Origin: Pegoplata infirma
Taxonomy: Eukaryota > Arthropoda > Insecta > Diptera > Anthomyiidae
Assembly: GCA_963921195.1 (NCBI GenBank)
Contig: OY992537.1
Location: forward strand, 62,732,400 to 62,796,399
Direction: 5' to 3'
DNA length: 64,000 nt
Both the position numbers and the translations under genes were made by a program. Positions 10,903 to 23,270 of this stretch are shown piece after piece. The notes beneath the pieces are model-generated. The model had not been told where the DNA came from. It saw only the letters and a program-made list of their open reading frames with translations, and did not search any database. How positions within the stretch are numbered: position 1 is the first letter of the stretch; every line of letters begins with the position of its first letter.

Positions 10903-11815
10903 GTGATCCATTTCGAGGTTCCCAACTTTTTTAAGGAAAAAAACACAGAAAATTAAAATTTAATGGGGAATGTTTATTATGATTTGAAAGAACATTCTTT
11001 GGCATTAATTTTTTAAAGATTATGTCTATCAAATGTTGGCCGTTGCTACGTCGCAGATGGTCCATCCGTTGAGTCCAATTTTCGATGACTCGTTCGAGCA
11101 TTTCGACTGGTAACTGTCGAATGACACGCGTGATGTTTTCCTCCAAGGCCTGAATTGAAGCGGGTTTGTCCGCATAAACTTTAGACTTTACATATCCCCA
11201 CAGGAAAAAGTCTAACGGTGTGATATCACACGATCTTGGTGGCCAATCGACCGGCCCAAAACGTGAAATTATGTGCTCACCGAAGTGTTCTCTCAATAAA
11301 TCCATTGATTGATGCGATGTGTGGGAAGTGATGCCGTCTTGCTGAAACCAAATGTCGCCGAGATCACGAGCTCCAATTTCAGGCTTCAAATAGTCGGTTA
11401 TCATGGCACGATAACGGTCGCCATTGACGGTTACGTTCGCACCGGCATCATTTTTAAAGTAATATGGACCGATGATTTCACCGGCCCACAAACCACACCA
11501 AACCGTTGTTTTTTCTGGAAAAAGTGTCAGTTCTTGAATCTCTTCAGGTTGCTCTTCGTCCCAAATGCGGCAATTTTGTTTGTTTACATACCCATTGAGA
11601 AAGAAATGGGCCTCATCGCTGAACAAAATTTGCACGAAACACATTCCTCACAAAACGTGAATTTTCGTAATAAAGTTGAACGATTTGTAAACATTGTTCA
11701 GGCGTAAGTCTTTCCATTATGAAATGCCAAACAATACTAAACAAAAATAACATGACAGCATGACACGACTCACACGTGATCTGTCCAAAAAAAAGCTATT
11801 GAAAAAAGTATCTCT
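10903..11815 (-). mobile_element. Mariner-type element, DD41D (rosa-like), internally deleted
   Basis: A transposase remnant on the minus strand flanked by imperfect ends: left TTCGAGGTTCCCAACTTTTTT, right rc GGTTCAAGTAGAGATACTTT. It sits inside a dispersed repeat whose halves (AATAATATATATAAAG left, CAATATTTCGATGCGTTAC right) flank it. Exact ends and the TA duplication could not be fixed. The deletion of the DNA-binding half makes it non-autonomous. Confidence 0.7.
10931..11716 (-). pseudogene. DD41D transposase, N-terminal domain deleted
   Basis: The catalytic half is open for 237 codons: first Asp in ILFSDEAHFFLNG, second in IWFQQDGITSHTS, third in CDITPLDFFLWGYVKSKVY. I count 41 residues between the second and third Asp if the last is taken as the D of TPLD, which is the spacing of the rosa group of Tc1/mariner. 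A start and 20-odd residues of the N-terminus (MERLTPEQCLQIVQLYYEN, ATG at 11716) are present in another frame. They jump directly to the first catalytic motif, so roughly 100 residues carrying the helix-turn-helix DNA-binding region are gone. It therefore cannot make a working enzyme. Confidence 0.85.
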
Positions 11816-11906
11816 ACTTGAACCAACCAATATTTCGATGCGTTACACACGGAATGACAAAGTGAGTATACCCCCATACTGTAGTTGGAGGGTATAAAAA
11901 ACAATA

Positions 11907-12424
11907 CACTCGAAAAAAATTTTACACTCAAAAAAATTTTACACTCAAAAAAAAATTTAGTAAATTATTTTTTTTTTTTTCAAAAATTACAAAAAAAAAA
12001 CTGTTTAAGACAAAATAAAATATTTTATTGTTTTTTTTTTATGTTAGAAAATTTACTATCGCTTAAAAAGGATATTGTGGAGGGTATTCATAGATTCGGC
12101 CAAGTCGAATTTAACTTATCTACTTGTTTTGTGTTTTTTTGTTCACATTTCTAATTTTTATTTAATTTTTTATTTTAGTTTTAAAAAGGCAATTTCATAA
12201 TTTTTTGAAAAATCTCATCAATTTAATGAAAAAAAATCATATTTTTTCTTCAAATATGACTTATTGTCAAAACTATGAAACTTTTCTTTAATATACAGGA
12301 ACATTTCATCAAATATATTTCAAACATTATTACGCACGTGTTAAAAAATTCATCATATTATTGAAACATTTCATCAAATTGATGTAACTTGTTATCAATA
12401 AAACAAAATTTTTTTGTTCCAGTG
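11907..12424. mobile_element. TA-flanked MITE with triplicated left end
   Basis: The left end is TA then CACTCGAAAAAAATTTTA, followed by two more copies of TACACTCAAAAAAA within 40 bp. The right end is TTCCAGTG followed by TA (12425-12426). The interior includes a GTGGAGGGTATTCATAGATT / TCGGCCAAGTCGAATTT segment of the hairpin repeat. No gene. Confidence 0.6.
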
Positions 12425-12426
12425 TA

Positions 12427-12759
12427 GATACTGTGTGACAAGGAAATTTTATTACGGTGTATAATATAAACATTAGGACCACCTCTGTACACATGCTTGT
12501 AAAAAATATTCACACATATTTTTGGCATATGAAATGGATTGTAAAACTTCCCAATACATTTTGGGTTTCACGTTCATTTTATACTTATTTACACAATTAT
12601 ATCAATATTTATTTTTCCTCATTTTACAATCAAAATTGAAATGGAAATTTTGTTTTTTTCTTTTTCATAACATTTGTATAATAATTCGGTACATAAATTG
12701 ACCATATGCTGCTTATAACTCCGAAATTTTTTGTCTGTTACAAACAAACACGCACTGAA
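12427..12759. other. No gene or repeat recognised
   Basis: AT-rich sequence between two transposon insertions. Short open frames only, with no splice-site pairs or domains that I can support. Confidence 0.4.
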
Positions 12760-12767
12760 TAGCATAG

Positions 12768-13357
12768 CAGAGATGGGAACATGAGCAGATTAGTTAGTGA
12801 ATCACGTTATTCACGCATGATTACGTATGAGTGTGACAAAACTCAATTTAACTCACATGATTGTGAGTATGTATGAGTGTAAAAACAAATTGCGTGAGTG
12901 AGTGTACGTGAGTAAGATTTTTGCGTAAGTGAGTGTGTGTGTCACAGACTGTGTGAATCAATTTTGTAGTGTGAGTTTGCGTGATTTTGTATCTCTTCAT
13001 ATTTCCTTTCGTCCCGAAAAAGCAAAAAAATATTAAAATTGGGCTAAACTGTAATTTTTTCCCCAAAAACAGCCAAGCAAAGTTTGGAAAATGTAGAAAA
13101 ACTTGAAATGATGCTAAAAATGTTGTAACATTTTCGAAATTTGAATTTCTTAATTTTTTTTTGTATAAGAATTTCGTGAATGTGAGTTAGCGTAAGCGAA
13201 ACTTATGTGAGTGCACGTTAGTGAAAATTGCCTTAAGTTTACTCACGTGAGTGTGAGTAGAAACCAGTAGGCTCAAGAGTGAGTTTGCGTGATTAGAAAA
13301 TTCCAGTCGTGATCGTGAGTGAGTGTAAGTCAGCAGTCACTCCCGCGCCCATCTCTA
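12768..13357. mobile_element. hAT MITE (CAGAGATGGG ends, GTGAGT-rich)
   Basis: Ends CAGAGATGGGAAC and GCGCCCATCTCTA are inverted repeats. The 8 bp flanks TAGCATAG (12760-12767) and TTGCATAG (13358-13365) match at 7 of 8 positions, the hAT signature. The interior is dominated by degenerate GTGAGTGTGAGT motifs, with a non-repetitive core at 13000-13170. A fragment of the same family is at 23767-23864. Confidence 0.75.
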
Positions 13358-13365
13358 TTGCATAG

Positions 13366-14412
13366 TATGAGTATTTGTTGACTTTAAGTGATAAATCACT
13401 TTATTTTATAACCATCCATTGTGGAAGAAGACGTACTTATTCGTCGTTGCATGTTTAATTTATTTTTTTTTTTTTTTGTATTATTTTTATGGTTATTAAA
13501 TGTTTTTCCTATTGCTGCCTTTGCCTGCTTCTCGTCAGTTTTTGGTAGTTAATATTTATAAAATTTAAAAAAATATTTTTTTATCAATTCCATATGTTAT
13601 GAGTTTTTTGCGTTGGGAATTTTAAATAGTTTCTGTCGAGAGTGTGTAGGAGGAGTAGTATGGTTAGTGATTTAATATTTAATTTCTTTACTATTTATTC
13701 AAGTCTACTATTTGGTTGTAGTTTAAACAAGAAGGTTATTAACTTATCGCTAAATATAATTACGAATATCAAATTAAGTTAGTTACAGCAAAATATTTAG
13801 AAAAGCAGAAGTAAGTTTATATTTATTCAAAATGGAAATATAAATGATTAATTCAAATAGTCGGTAATAAAAAATGTAGCCATAAATAGGAAGTGAGACA
13901 CGAGTTCTAATCTTACTATTTTTTTTTTTAAATAAAAATATTTTACAAGTGATCAATTGAAACCTTTGGTCGAAATTTTGTTAATGTAATAACTGGATGG
14001 ACGTGAAATGGAGTTCAAATTTTCTCTCGCGAGGGAAGTCTCTCTAGTGTCACCCTTCGATCTCTATGAAATTGGTTTTATTTTTTAGATCTCATAATCT
14101 CCGCTTTTAATATAAGCGGACCTCAGTGTCTAGATACATACAACCTTACTCCTAATATAGATAAAAATTGCAAAAAATGTGTTTTTTTTATCTTGATAAA
14201 GTTTTTAGGCTGGTGTCTAATTTTAAAAAAGTTGCAGGACGCCACCTCAGTTTGACTATATAAGCTAACAATTAACGAAAAAGAAAACGAGAATTACTAT
14301 TTTCATTTCTTAAAACCAAAAATTTGAGTATCTTAGGTTTGTAACTTGAATAACAATTCACCTCGTGGTGAATAAAACCGTTTTTCACCAGCTGGTGAAT
14401 AAAAAGTAACAT
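13366..14412. other. Apparently unique AT-rich sequence, no gene seen
   Basis: About 1 kb without a transposon terminus or domain. It could be intronic or intergenic. Stretches such as GAAGAAGACGTACTTATTCG and GTCGAGAGTGTGTAGGAGG are less AT-rich than average but give no supportable exon. Confidence 0.35.
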
Positions 14413-15645
14413 AATAATTTTTCATCAAAAAAAAAAAAAAAATTAATCAATTTTTTTTTTTCATTCCATTTTTTTCATCAATTTTTTTTTTTTTCATCAA
14501 ATTTTTTTTTTTTCATAAATTTTTTTTTTTTATCATATTTTTTTTTCATCAATTTTTTTTCATTAATTTTTTTTATATCAATTTTTTTTTCATCAAATTT
14601 TTTTTCATCAAAAAATTTTCTTTTTCATCAATTTTTTTTTCATCAAACTTTTTTTCATCAAAAATTTTTATTTTCATTAATTTTTTTTTCATCAAATTTT
14701 TTTTTCATCAAATTTTTTTTCATCAAAAAATTTTCTTTTTCATCAATTTTTTTTTTCATCAAACTTTTTTTCATCAAAAATTTTTTTTTCATAATTTTTT
14801 TTTTTTTTCATTAATTTTTTTTTTCATCAAACTTTTTTTTCATCAAAAATTTTTTTTTCATTTTTTTCATCAATTTTTATTTTTTTTTTATCAAATTTTT
14901 TTTTTCATAAATTTTTTTTTTTCATCAAATTTTTTTTCATCAATTTTTTTTTTTCATTAATTTTTTTTATCAATTTTTTTCATCAAATTTTTTTTCATCA
15001 AAAAATTTTCTTTTTCATTAATTTTTTTTTTTCATCAAACTTTTTTTTCATCCAAAATTTTTTTTTTCATCAATTTTTTTTTCATCAATTTTTTTTTCAT
15101 CAAATTTTTTTTCATCAAATTTTTTTTTATCAAAAAATTTTCTTTTTCATCAATTTTTTTTTCATCAAATTTTTTTTTCATCTAAAATTTTTTTTCGTCA
15201 ATTTTTTTTTTTTATTAAATTTTTTTCATCAAATTTTTTTTTTCATCAAACTTTTTTCTCATCAAAATTTTTTTTTTTCATCAATTTTTTTTTTTCATCA
15301 ATTTTTTTTTCATCAATTTTTTTTTTTTTTTTTCATCAAATTTTTTTTTCATAATTTTTTTTTTTTTCATCAAATTTTTTTTTCATCAATTTTTTTTCCG
15401 TAATTTTTTTTATCAATTTTTTTTTCATCAAATTTTTTTTCATCAAAAAATTTTCTTTTTCATCAAACTTTTTTTTTCATCAATTTTTTTTCATCAATTT
15501 TTTTTCATCAAATTTTTTTTCATCAAAAAATTTTCTTTTTCATCAATTTTTTTTTTTCACCAAACTTTTTTTTTCATCAAAAATTTTTTTTTCATCATTT
15601 TTTTTTTCACTAAATTTTTTTTTCATTAAATTTTTTTATTATATC
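14413..15645. repeat. T-rich CATCAA satellite-like array
   Basis: About 1.2 kb of T-runs punctuated by CATCAA, CATTAA or CATCAAAC, at a loose period of 13-20 bp. Higher-order repetition is visible: a block containing TTTTTCATCAAAAAATTTTC recurs five or more times (for example near 14610, 14730, 15000, 15135 and 15450). No coding potential. Confidence 0.9.
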
Positions 15646-16265
15646 CTCCACTTAGTGATAGAGGGTATATATAAGTTTGTCATTCCGTTTGTAACTCATC
15701 GAAATATCGGTCTGGGACCCCATAAAGTATATATATTCATGATGCCCGATCGATTTTAAGATATTCTAGCGATGTCCGTCTGTCCGTCTGTCTGTGGAAA
15801 ATGCTGTACCGGACAAAATATTGCACAGAGATGACTGAAACTTAACATATTTATTGGAAGTTCTCCCGAGAAGTTTGGTATTGCATTTGAGCGATATCGG
15901 TTCAGCGGTTCAAAAGTTATGAACGAAAATGTAAGCACACCTCAAAAATTTCAGTACATTCAACATAACCTAAAAATACAAAATGCTTTAATTCGGCTTT
16001 TGGTTGACATATGTGAACATAATTGAACACCAAATGGTATTTAAACAAGCACGAACATATTTTTTGACAAAAAAAGAAAAAAATCGCGGATTTTTTTTTT
16101 TTTACCAAATTTTTTTTTTGTGGAAATTTTTTTTTCAAAAAAAATTTTTTTTTTTCAAAATTAATTTCCTTTTAAATAAAGTTTTTTCCAATAATCTTTT
16201 TGAAATTGTGGAGGGTATCACTGCATTCGGCAAGGCCGAATTTAACTTTTTTACTTGTTTTCATT
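15646..16265. repeat. Dispersed fly repeat, near-complete copy
   Basis: Starts TATCCTCCACTTAGTGATAG and runs through ATCGGTCTGGGACCCCATAA, GATGTCCGTCTGTCCGTC, TCAGCGGTTCAAAAGTTATG and GTGGAGGGTATCACTGCATT, to the terminal hairpin ATTCGGCAAGGCCGAATTT. This is the mirror of 6410-7251. It is common in the window and interrupted by other elements in several places. No protein. Confidence 0.7.
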
Positions 16266-16937
16266 AAATTTATTTTTTTTATCAATTTTTTTTTTTTTTC
16301 AAAAAAAACTTTTTTCATCCATCAAACTCTTTTTTTCACCAAAAATCATATATCCCTTTTTTTTACCACAACTTATTTTTTTAACAAGTCTAAACTTTTC
16401 ACATAAAATGTTCCATTTGTTTATCAAATGTACAAAAACAAGTGAGAGTGTTAAATTCTTCGGTGCCGAATCTTTTATGCTCTCCAAAATGTAAAAACAC
16501 TTTTTTGCACTTATTTTTGCACTCATTTACCAAATGTACAGCTCTTTTACTTTGGATTGCATCTTGCTTTCCAAGGACAGATGGACGGATGTATATAGCT
16601 AGAGTGTCTTAGAAATGGATTAATAATATATAAACTTAATGAAGTCCTCGACTGATATTTCAATTCTTTTTGCATGGAATAGCAAAGTAATATAACATTA
16701 TTTTTTCGAAAAAAAACTGTGCTTTGGCAAGTACACCCCAATCTTCCGCAAAACATTATCATGATTTTACAAAATTCGCAGGCATTATTTTGTTCTGGGA
16801 ACCCTCTTACGATGTGGTGATAGGGAGTAGGTTTGATAAAAAAAATGTTGGTGTGTAAAAACTGAAGGAGGTCTTACAGTTACACCCCTCTAACAGCGAT
16901 TCCGAGGCGATTTTGGGGCAAATGGCTTAAGGTCTTA
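16266..16937. other. Repeat debris, no gene seen
   Basis: A T-rich tail continuing the previous repeat, then another hairpin-end fragment (CAAGTGAGAGTGTTAAATTC followed by GGTGCCGAATC) and pieces of the GGACGGATG repeat. Small overlapping open frames at 16200-16530 are T-run artefacts. Confidence 0.5.
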
Positions 16938-17367
16938 TGATACTTGCTAGTTATTGTATTTTTTATATTTTGGAGAACAGTGCAAATATATTTTCATAGG
17001 AAAACTGACCAAGTGTAAAGAGTATGACAATATCATGAAAAAACTTCAAACGTCAAAAAATATACGTGTGTTATCGATAATTTTGCAGTGACTGTCAAAA
17101 GAAATATAAAAATTTTCAACTTGAAATTGACATTTCCAGAATAAAATGTTAACAGTGTTGCCAATTTTATTAGCTTTTGCTCGAATAAAGCGGTTTTGCA
17201 TTTGTTTTGAGTTTTTTAGCTATTTTGGGCGAGTTATTTTGAAAATAAAAGTTGGTAATATTGTTTTTTGTTTTGTTTTTATTTTATTGTATTTCTTGTA
17301 CTTTCTCGCATTTGTTGTTTCATTCGATCAATCCTAAAAAATCCAATACAGAAACTAGCAAGTATCA
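16938..17367. mobile_element. Small TIR element (TGATACTTGCTAGTT ends)
   Basis: Left TGATACTTGCTAGTT and right AACTAGCAAGTATCA are exact 15 bp inverted repeats that continue with lower identity. TA flanks both sides (16936-16937 and 17368-17369). The 430 bp interior has no transposase. A 63-codon frame (17146-17337) is hydrophobic and T-rich and probably fortuitous. Confidence 0.7.
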
Positions 17368-17369
17368 TA

Positions 17370-18587
17370 CCACCTTTATCAGCGGAGCAAAGGTGGTGAT
17401 AAAACAAACTCTGTAAGAACTAAAGAATTTATTATGTAAAATTTCATTTTAATTTTATAAAAAATTTCATAATTTATAACAAACGTTTAATACAAATTAC
17501 AAAATTTATTTACATTATAAATTTTCCATTAAGTATTTAATTTCTTGAAAATAAATACTAAAAGAAAACTTAACAATCGTAAATTATAAATAAATTGATT
17601 AACATTAGAACTTTATGTATCTATGATTTTATTAGTTAATTCAGCACCAGCTATGGTGACAAAGAGTTCAGCAGGGTTATTAAAAAATTTTAAAACGATA
17701 ATTTATTAAAGCTGTTAAAGCAAGTTTAACGATTTAAACAAAACAACAATGCTAAAACTATCATTAAAAAAATATAATAAATATAATAGAAATAAAAAAC
17801 AAAGAACAAATGACACTAAACATGCGTAAGAGACTTTATATAGAAAAATATACAGAATTAATAGTTTTAGTACATCGACTATGAAATACCCTACAAGGGT
17901 AAAATATGATTAAAGAAAATCAATCTCAATTAAAATTCAGAAAAGCACAATTATAATTAAGAAAATTCCAATTGAAATTTGGAAGGTTTAAGTGAAATTT
18001 TAAAAATCCCAATTGAAATTTAAATATTTTACGGTATCAGTAACCCGTTCAAATTTTATACCAAAAAATGACATGATTTTGGGGGTGTTCTCACAACACC
18101 TTTTTTTTTAAATTTTAAAATTTTATTAAAAAAAAAATTAAAATATATAATTTTTTTCTTTCTGAATTTATTAAGCACACCTTGGAGAAGAAAACTGTGA
18201 AATATGGCGGATATCCGTCGGGCCACTTTTCGGAAATTGCTGGGGGAAATTAATGAATTTCAAGGAAATGTTGGTTTTATCAAAAATTTGGCTTAATAAA
18301 ATCTTATAAATTATATTATTTGGCAAATTAACGGGTTTTTTGTGTCATGGCATTCTATTAAATAACTGTAAGTCTTTTATGAAAACTTACCGATTTTGAA
18401 CGTCTTTAACTCACATTGGCTGGGGGTCAAAAGTTACCCCCGCAAAAAAATTTGACGTTTAGAGCTTAAATTTTGTGCTATAAACAAGTATAAAACGGCT
18501 TTTGTGTTTTGAACCACAACTATAATTTTTTTATTAATATATGATCTATAAAAAAATCGTTAACCCTTCTCGACCCATTCAGTAAAA
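17370..18587. other. AT-rich sequence without recognised genes
   Basis: Mostly A/T-run sequence. AAATTGAAATT-like motifs recur at 17930-18030. GGGGTCAAAAGTTA near 18425 recurs at 35500 and hints at another dispersed repeat. No exon, RNA gene or transposon end can be supported. Confidence 0.4.
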
Positions 18588-20093
18588 AATATATGGGGCA
18601 TTCCATGTCAAATCGGACACTTTGAATAATTTCTTTTTTAGATTTTTTAAATTTGTTGGCAGTAGTATCCTTCAAAAACTCCTTTGTGTTAAATTTTCAG
18701 ATTTTTTTGATGACGCGTTCAAAAGATATCGAATTTTTAAAAATTGGTAGTTCGTTTCTTTACTCAAACTTCTTTCACTCAATTTTTTAAAAATTTTTTT
18801 TTTTACGTACTTTTAAAAAAAAAAAATCAAAAAAAAATCTTAAAAGTGCTCTAGTATGCGATTTTAATGTTTTAAAATTTAAATCTCATTTTTGAAAATG
18901 TATGTACTCTTTGATTTTTTTGAAATTTTTTGGTGTAAAACTTCTATCGATTCTAAAATTTTTTTGCCCAGTAGTATCGTGGGATATCATTTATTACTAT
19001 TTTTGAAATTTTTTTGAAAAAATTTTATTGTAATTTTTTAATCTTAAAATCTTTTTTTTTTTTTGCTGCTACTGCTTCAATGGTGCGTCATAGAGGGGTC
19101 ATTTCCAAGACCGACCCCCATTAATTTTTACGTCTAAACATTTCTTTGGAAAAAACTAATGCCCTATCTCGAATTTCTAAGGGGGTTACCACACAAAATG
19201 AAATTTTTTAAAATTTCCTCCAACCGCTCTAACTGCTTAACGAGTGCCCTTAGAGCAATAAAATGTATGATCGACCCACAATATTTTTTTAGTCCAAACA
19301 TTTTCTCTGAATACACCTACCCCCTATCTTTAACTATTAAGGCTGTCTCCATAAATTTCTTTTTATTTTTTGTAAATTTGTTTTATTTAATCAGCTTCTA
19401 CCGGTCCAATGGTGCGCCCGAGAGGGTTCATTAGTGAGACCGAACCCCATTTATTTTTACCCTCCAACATTTTTATAAAACATACATACGCCATATCTCC
19501 AGTCCCTAAGTGGGCTTCCATTCAAAATTACATTTTTATAAAATTTGCTCCAACTGTAATTTGTATGGGAGCCTGCTTGGGGAGTGGAGATAGGGCGTAA
19601 GTATGTTTTACAAAAATATTGGAGGGTAACAATAAATGGGGGTCGATCTCACTAATCATCCCCCTCGGATGCACCATTGGACCGGTAGAAGCTGATTAAA
19701 TAAAACAAATTTACAAAAAATAAAAAAATTGTATGGAGACCGGCTTAATTAATAAAGATGGAGGGTAGGTGTGTTCATAGAAAATGTTTGGACTAAAAAA
19801 TTAATGTGGGTTGGTCATACATTTTATTGCTCTAAGAGCACTCGTAGGGCAGTTAGAGCGGATGGAGCAAATTTAAAAAAATGTAATTTTGTGTAGGAGG
19901 CCCCTTAGAACTTGGAGGTAGGGTATTAGTTTGTTCCGAAGAAATGTTTATACGTTAAGATTAATGGGGGTCAGTCTTGGAAATGACCCCTCTATGACGC
20001 ACCATTGCAGCAGTAGAAATGATTTTAAGATTGGAAAATTACAATAAAATTTTTTCAAAAAATTTAAAAAATAGTAATAATTGTTATAAGGGT
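18588..20093. mobile_element. Foldback element copy 2, right arm broken by later insertions
   Basis: Starts like copy 1 (ATATATGGGGCATTCCATG) and mirrors itself around about 19555. The right arm stops at 20093 (AATAATTGTTAT). Its continuation is found as a small piece at 23446-23474 (TGGGCAAAAAATTTGTAGAA) and a terminal piece at 24113-24275. The order of the three pieces matches copy 1, so at least two insertions split it. Confidence 0.8.
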
Positions 20094-21439
20094 TCAAGTT
20101 GAAAAAATGCAGAAGAAAAATTGAATTTCTAAAAATTATAGACATTTTTGGTATTTCCCATACCGGTTTCAAACACCCCAGTTTTTGTCATCATCAGTAG
20201 GATTTTAAATGTCGGTTTGTCTTGTTAATGAAAACTGTTTTTTATATATGTGAATACTAGCTTACCATCCCGGTACTTCATTACCGGTTGTATTGAATAC
20301 CGAATAATATAAGGATCAGGATTACTCTATGATTTCAAAAAATTCCCCTAGGTAGTCTTTGTTTTATTTACTTGTGGACGTTTACGTCTTTCATAAAATA
20401 ATATTTCAATGAATAATTTAAACAATTCAATTTGAATAACTTCGCTGGTACGTTATCATGTGCGTTCCGGTGAAAAAAAAGATATTGACAATTTTCGAGC
20501 CCTTATATCAGGTTTTTGGATTTAAAGTGAATAAATATTTCAGTGAAAAAAGAAATGGGAATGAAAATAAGTTTGAGTGAAAAAACATATAGGGAGAAAA
20601 AATATGGAATAAAAAAAGTTAAATACGATAAATTTGAGTAAAAAGTATCATTCCATATTGTTCCCTTCTCTATTTCATTTCGATCCCCGTTCTTCTCCAT
20701 TTCATTTCCAATTCCATCTCCTTTTGTTACATGCAAGTTTCATTCCTCTCCGTATAATATGCGTTAAAGAAATGAAAATTTATATTGTCGTTATTTTATA
20801 GATATGAAAAGTACCATTTTACACCACTTTTACCAGGTACACCTTTTTATCCTAAAATTTAAAATTTTAAAATATGGCTGTTATTTCAAGGGCTTTTAGT
20901 TTAATAGTTAGATAGGTAAAAATAACCATTTGCCACCTCTTCCCTTAAAATTAAATTTTCCAAAAAACCTTTTTTTTGTGCTAGTTGATCCTATATTTAA
21001 AATATCAAGTTTCTGAACCATTATTTCAAGAAATATAAGAATAACCAAATTTACACATCTTTATCCCCTTTACAATCAGTCGCGACCCTTAGAAACAGAA
21101 TTTCCTAAAATAAAGCATTAAAAATTTCAGTGCCTAGGATCATTACTTCATGAAATATAAAAAGTATAAAAAACCCTTTTTTATACCTCTAGAACCGGAT
21201 TTTTTTTTAAAAAATACTTTAGCAGAATGTTTTTTCACCGAAGTACCCTACATTCCAAAATTCAAGCTTCTAAGGTCATTATTATAGGAACAAAAAAAGT
21301 ACTAAAAGTACACTTTCCTACCCCCGTTAGAAACGGAATTTCCAAAAAGTATTTCTTCCAGAATGTTTTTTTCTTCATTGAAAAATCCTACATTCCATAT
21401 TTCAATTTTCTAGGACCTTTGTTTCAGCACTTTCAGTAC

Positions 21440-22312
21440 TTTTAATAAAAGGTACTTAATATTAAAGGTAATTTTTGTAAAAGGTTCTTTTTATAAAAAG
21501 TACTTTTTATAAAGGGTACTTTTTATAAATGATACTTTTTTTAAAAGGTACTTTTTATTAAAGGTACTTTTTATAAAAGGTTCTTTTTATAAAAGGTACT
21601 TTTTAAAAAGGTACTTTTTATAAAAGGTACTTTTTATAAAAGGTACTTTTTATAAAAGGTACTTTTTATAAAAGGTACTTTTTATAAAAGGTACTTTTTA
21701 TAAAAGGTACTTTTTATAAAAGGTACTTTTTATAAAAGGTACTTTTTATAAAAGGTACTTTTTATAAAAGGTACTTTTTATAAAAGGTACTTTTTATAAA
21801 AGGTACTTTTTATAAAAGGTACTTTTTATAAAAGGTACTTTTTATAAAAGGTACTTTTTATAAAAGGCACTTTTTATAAAAGGTACTTTTTATAAAAGGT
21901 ACTTTCATAAAAGGTACTTTTTATAAAAGGTACTTTTAATAAAAGGTACTTTTTATAAAAGGTATTTTTTATAAAAGGTACTTTTTATAAAAGGTACTTT
22001 TTAAAAAAGGTACTTTTTATAAAAGGTACTTTTTATAAAAGGTACTTTTTATAAAAGGTACTTTTTATAAAAGGAACTCTTTATAAAAGGTACTTTTTAT
22101 AAAAGGTACTTTTTATAAAAGGTACTTTTTATAAAAGGTACTTTTTATAAAAGGTACTTTTTATAAAAGGTACTTTTTATAAAAGGTACTTTTTATAAAA
22201 GGTACTTTTTATAAAAGGTACTTTTTATAAAAGGTACTTTTTATAAAAGGTACTTTTTATAAAAGGTACTTTTTATAAAAGGTACTTTTTAAAAAAATAT
22301 TTTTTATAAACG
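21440..22312. repeat. 16 bp minisatellite ATAAAAGGTACTTTTT inside Helitron copy 1
   Basis: More than fifty tandem units of TAAAAGGTACTTTTTA with scattered point changes (for example GGCAC at 21867, GGAACTC at 22071). The unit is a near-palindrome centred on GTAC, so each repeat can pair with itself or with its neighbours. The homologous array in the other Helitron copy reads as the reverse complement. Confidence 0.95.
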
Positions 22313-22499
22313 GTACAGAATTTTCAGAAAGTACTTGTTCCAGAATTTTTTATTTCACTAATGGATCCTACATTCTAAATTTCAAGTTTGAATGACCATT
22401 ATTTTAGTAAATAAAAAAAACTACCAAAAGTACACTTTTTTACCCATTTTACTCCCGTAGAATCTACATTGGCAAAAACCCAGCCGTAGTGAATCTTTT

Positions 22500-23270
22500 C
22501 TCCCGGAAGTGAACCGAAATTGCAAATTTCAAGTTTCTAGTACCATTATGTCAGGAGATATAAAAAGTACCAAAAGTTCAGTTTTTTACCCCCTCAGAAT
22601 CAACACTGGCAAAAATCCAACCTTAGTGGATCTATATTTCGGGAGGTGAATATACAGTCCAAATTTCAAGTTTCTATGACCATTACTTCAGGAGATATAA
22701 AAAGTACCAAAAGTACAGATTTTTACCCTTTTTACCCCCTTAGAACCAACATTGGCAAAAACCCAGCCTTACTGGATCTAAATTCCATAATGTAATCATA
22801 CAGTCCAAATTTCAAGTCTCTATGACCATTATTTCAGGAGATATAAAAAGAACCAAAAGTACAGTTTTTTACCTTTTTACCCCCTTAGAATCAACACTGG
22901 CAAAAATCCAGCCTTAGTGGATCTATATTTCGGGAGGTGAACATACAGTCCAAATTTCAAGTCTCTATGACCATTATTTCAGGAGATATAAAAAGTACCA
23001 AAAGTACAGTTTTTTACCCTTTTTACCCCCTTAGAATCAACACTGGAAAAAATCCGGCCCTAGTGTATCTATGTTCCGGGAGGTGAACATACAGTCCAAA
23101 TTTCAAGTCTCTATGACCTTTATTTCAGGAGATATAAAAAGTACCAAAAGTACAGTTTTTTACCCTTTTTACCCCCTTAGAATCAACACTGGCAAAATCC
23201 AGCCTTAGTGGATCTATATTCCGGGAGGTGAACCTCCAGTCCAAATTTCAAGTCTCTAGCTTCAGCGGTT
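22500..23270. repeat. Tandem units of about 140 bp inside Helitron copy 1
   Basis: Five to six head-to-tail units, each containing CAAATTTCAAGTCTCTATGA, CAGGAGATATAAAAAGTACC, CCCCTTAGAATCAACACTGG and TGGATCTATATTCCGGGAGG. The other Helitron copy has fewer units, so the array expanded or contracted after the copies diverged. Confidence 0.85.

Noticed and set aside
11309..11707. 132-codon plus-strand frame
   Set aside because: Antisense to the mariner transposase; no domain of its own.
16004..16526. Several Phe/Lys-rich frames of 60-90 codons
   Set aside because: They arise from T-runs in dispersed repeats and have no domain or splice context.
21440..22312. CRISPR-like regular repeat array
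   Set aside because: Units are contiguous with no unique spacers, within a eukaryotic Helitron; it is a minisatellite.
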